Of a stretch of DNA of 64,000 nt, positions 63,258 to 64,000 are shown in pieces. The DNA is taken from positions 1 to 64,000 of the forward strand of contig NW_026516811.1 in the NCBI RefSeq assembly GCF_025766255.1, in the 5' to 3' direction. Within the stretch, counting starts at the first letter, position 1. Every line of letters begins with the position of its first letter. The notes under the pieces are model-generated. The model did no database searches and was not told the origin of the DNA. It saw only the letters and a program-made list of their open reading frames with translations. Source of the stretch: Zychaea mexicana (lineage: Eukaryota; Mucoromycota; Mucoromycetes; Mucorales; Lichtheimiaceae). The position numbers and the translations under genes were made by a program.

Positions 63258-64000
63258 ATGAGTGAAGTGATTCAAGCTGTCTTTGTGCCTTCAAGTGAGA
63301 CAAGACACCAACCAAAGCCACACACGGTGTACTGTGTCGAAGTCCATGCAGCGGTCCGCACCTGGGTCGTCTGGAAACGGTACTCGGATTTCGTAAAACT
63401 GCACCACCATTTCGAAAGTGTGTTTCCTTCCCACCCGGTTCCTGTGCATCTGCCGACCAAACGCATCTTCCCGTCGACATTTTCCGATCCCAACAAGATT
63501 GACACTCGACGACGTGGTTTAGAAGAATACTTGCGGGCCATTCTGAGCCACCGAGACGATCGGTGGCGACAGACGGATATTTGGAAAGATTTCTTGGCGA
63601 TACCACATCCATCGGCGTCGTCGTCACCGTCGAATCATCATGCAACGTCGTATACTTCCGAGACGTGGCTGGACGAATACCACAGCATGACCAATGCCGC
63701 CCGCCAAGTCCGCTCGCTGATCAATAAACGAGGAACGCATAATGCACGTAACGAGATTTCGGCATCGCATAACTGTACGGTGCAAGCGAAAAAGTTGCTG
63801 GTCACGCTATCCACGCATACATCCGATTTGGATGCTGCATTGAAAGGCTTGTCAGAAGGTCCGGATGCCATGGCCGACGGTGAGCTGCGACGAAGGCAGG
63901 ACATGCTTGCTACGCTTCGCGATGAAAAGGATGCGCTTTTGAAGTTGGTGAATTCCGGTAGACAAGAACAAGAACTGTTGAAACCGCGCCGTAGTCAGAC
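63258..64000 (+). CDS. vam7: VAM7-like PX-domain SNARE protein, 5' part, runs off the window
   Basis: The frame is open from the ATG at 63258 to the window end (247 complete codons), with no intron. The N-terminal PX domain has HTVYCVEVHAAVRTWVVWKR, YSDFVKLHHHFESVFPSHPV, the Pro-rich loop LPTKRIFPSTFSDPNKIDTR and RRGLEEYLRAILSH, so the residues that bind phosphatidylinositol 3-phosphate are present. A helical segment follows (TWLDEYHSMTNAARQVRSLI and LRDEKDALLKLVNSGRQEQE). In yeast Vam7 the PX domain tethers the protein to the vacuole and a C-terminal SNARE helix drives fusion; the latter would lie beyond 64000. No defects are seen. Other PX-SNARE or PX coiled-coil proteins remain possible. 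Confidence 0.8.
   Translation, partial: MSEVIQAVFVPSSETRHQPKPHTVYCVEVHAAVRTWVVWKRYSDFVKLHHHFESVFPSHPVPVHLPTKRIFPSTFSDPNKIDTRRRGLEEYLRAILSHRDDRWRQTDIWKDFLAIPHPSASSSPSNHHATSYTSETWLDEYHSMTNAARQVRSLINKRGTHNARNEISASHNCTVQAKKLLVTLSTHTSDLDAALKGLSEGPDAMADGELRRRQDMLATLRDEKDALLKLVNSGRQEQELLKPRRSQ

Noticed and set aside
1..64000. CRISPR array, operon or other prokaryotic features
   Set aside because: The introns, element types and host genes are eukaryotic. The repeats seen are transposon termini, tandem units or low complexity.

Overview
This window is fungal nuclear DNA and most resembles a mucoralean (Mucoromycota) genome. The evidence is AT-rich intergenic DNA, short GT-AG introns, and the mix of elements: FAR1/SWIM-type MULEs, KDZ, DIRS, Merlin, Harbinger, pogo, Helitron and an APE-type LINE. 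I recognise only three host genes: TAF12 (27718-29073, minus), the 3' end of an MFS sugar transporter (27179-27537, plus), and the 5' part of a VAM7-like PX/SNARE gene running off the right edge (63258-64000, plus). Nearly everything else is transposon-derived, much of it nested and broken.

Left third (1-14.4 kb): a broken DDE transposase (1777-2349), a decayed Helitron helicase on the minus strand (2600-5180), and a 3.15-kb Merlin element (5181-8335). The Merlin carries an ISXO2-like transposase, a long Gln-rich extension and tRNA-like sequences inside both ends. Then come a possible small spliced gene, a broken zinc-finger gene of unknown role (10026-11060) and a CACTA-like non-autonomous element (12675-14262, ATA duplication).

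Middle left (14.4-27.1 kb): a Ty3/gypsy retrotransposon truncated at its 5' end. A 3.1-kb Harbinger with a TAA duplication splits its pol region. A 3.9-kb MULE with 115-bp terminal repeats and a perfect 9-bp duplication lies in what is probably its 3' LTR. That MULE encodes a transposase joined to an OTU-type cysteine protease.

Middle right (30.6-52.8 kb): one MULE gene (MULE-2) is split by three independent insertions. A Harbinger sits in one of its introns, and a Tc1/mariner-like element and an intact pogo element sit in its coding sequence. The Harbinger contains a LINE, and the LINE ORF1 contains a 6-kb KDZ transposon. The Harbinger transposase is also interrupted by the last two exons of a PIKK kinase gene, with an ATR-like FATC tail.

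Right (52.9-64 kb): a DIRS element with inverted terminal repeats and an internal complementary region, interrupted by a hAT-like element; then a third MULE on the minus strand; then the VAM7-like gene. Many disabled frames carry CGA-to-TGA or CAG/CAA-to-TAG/TAA type stops, so cytosine deamination or a RIP-like process may have contributed. All family calls come from reading translated sequence by eye; no database search was run.
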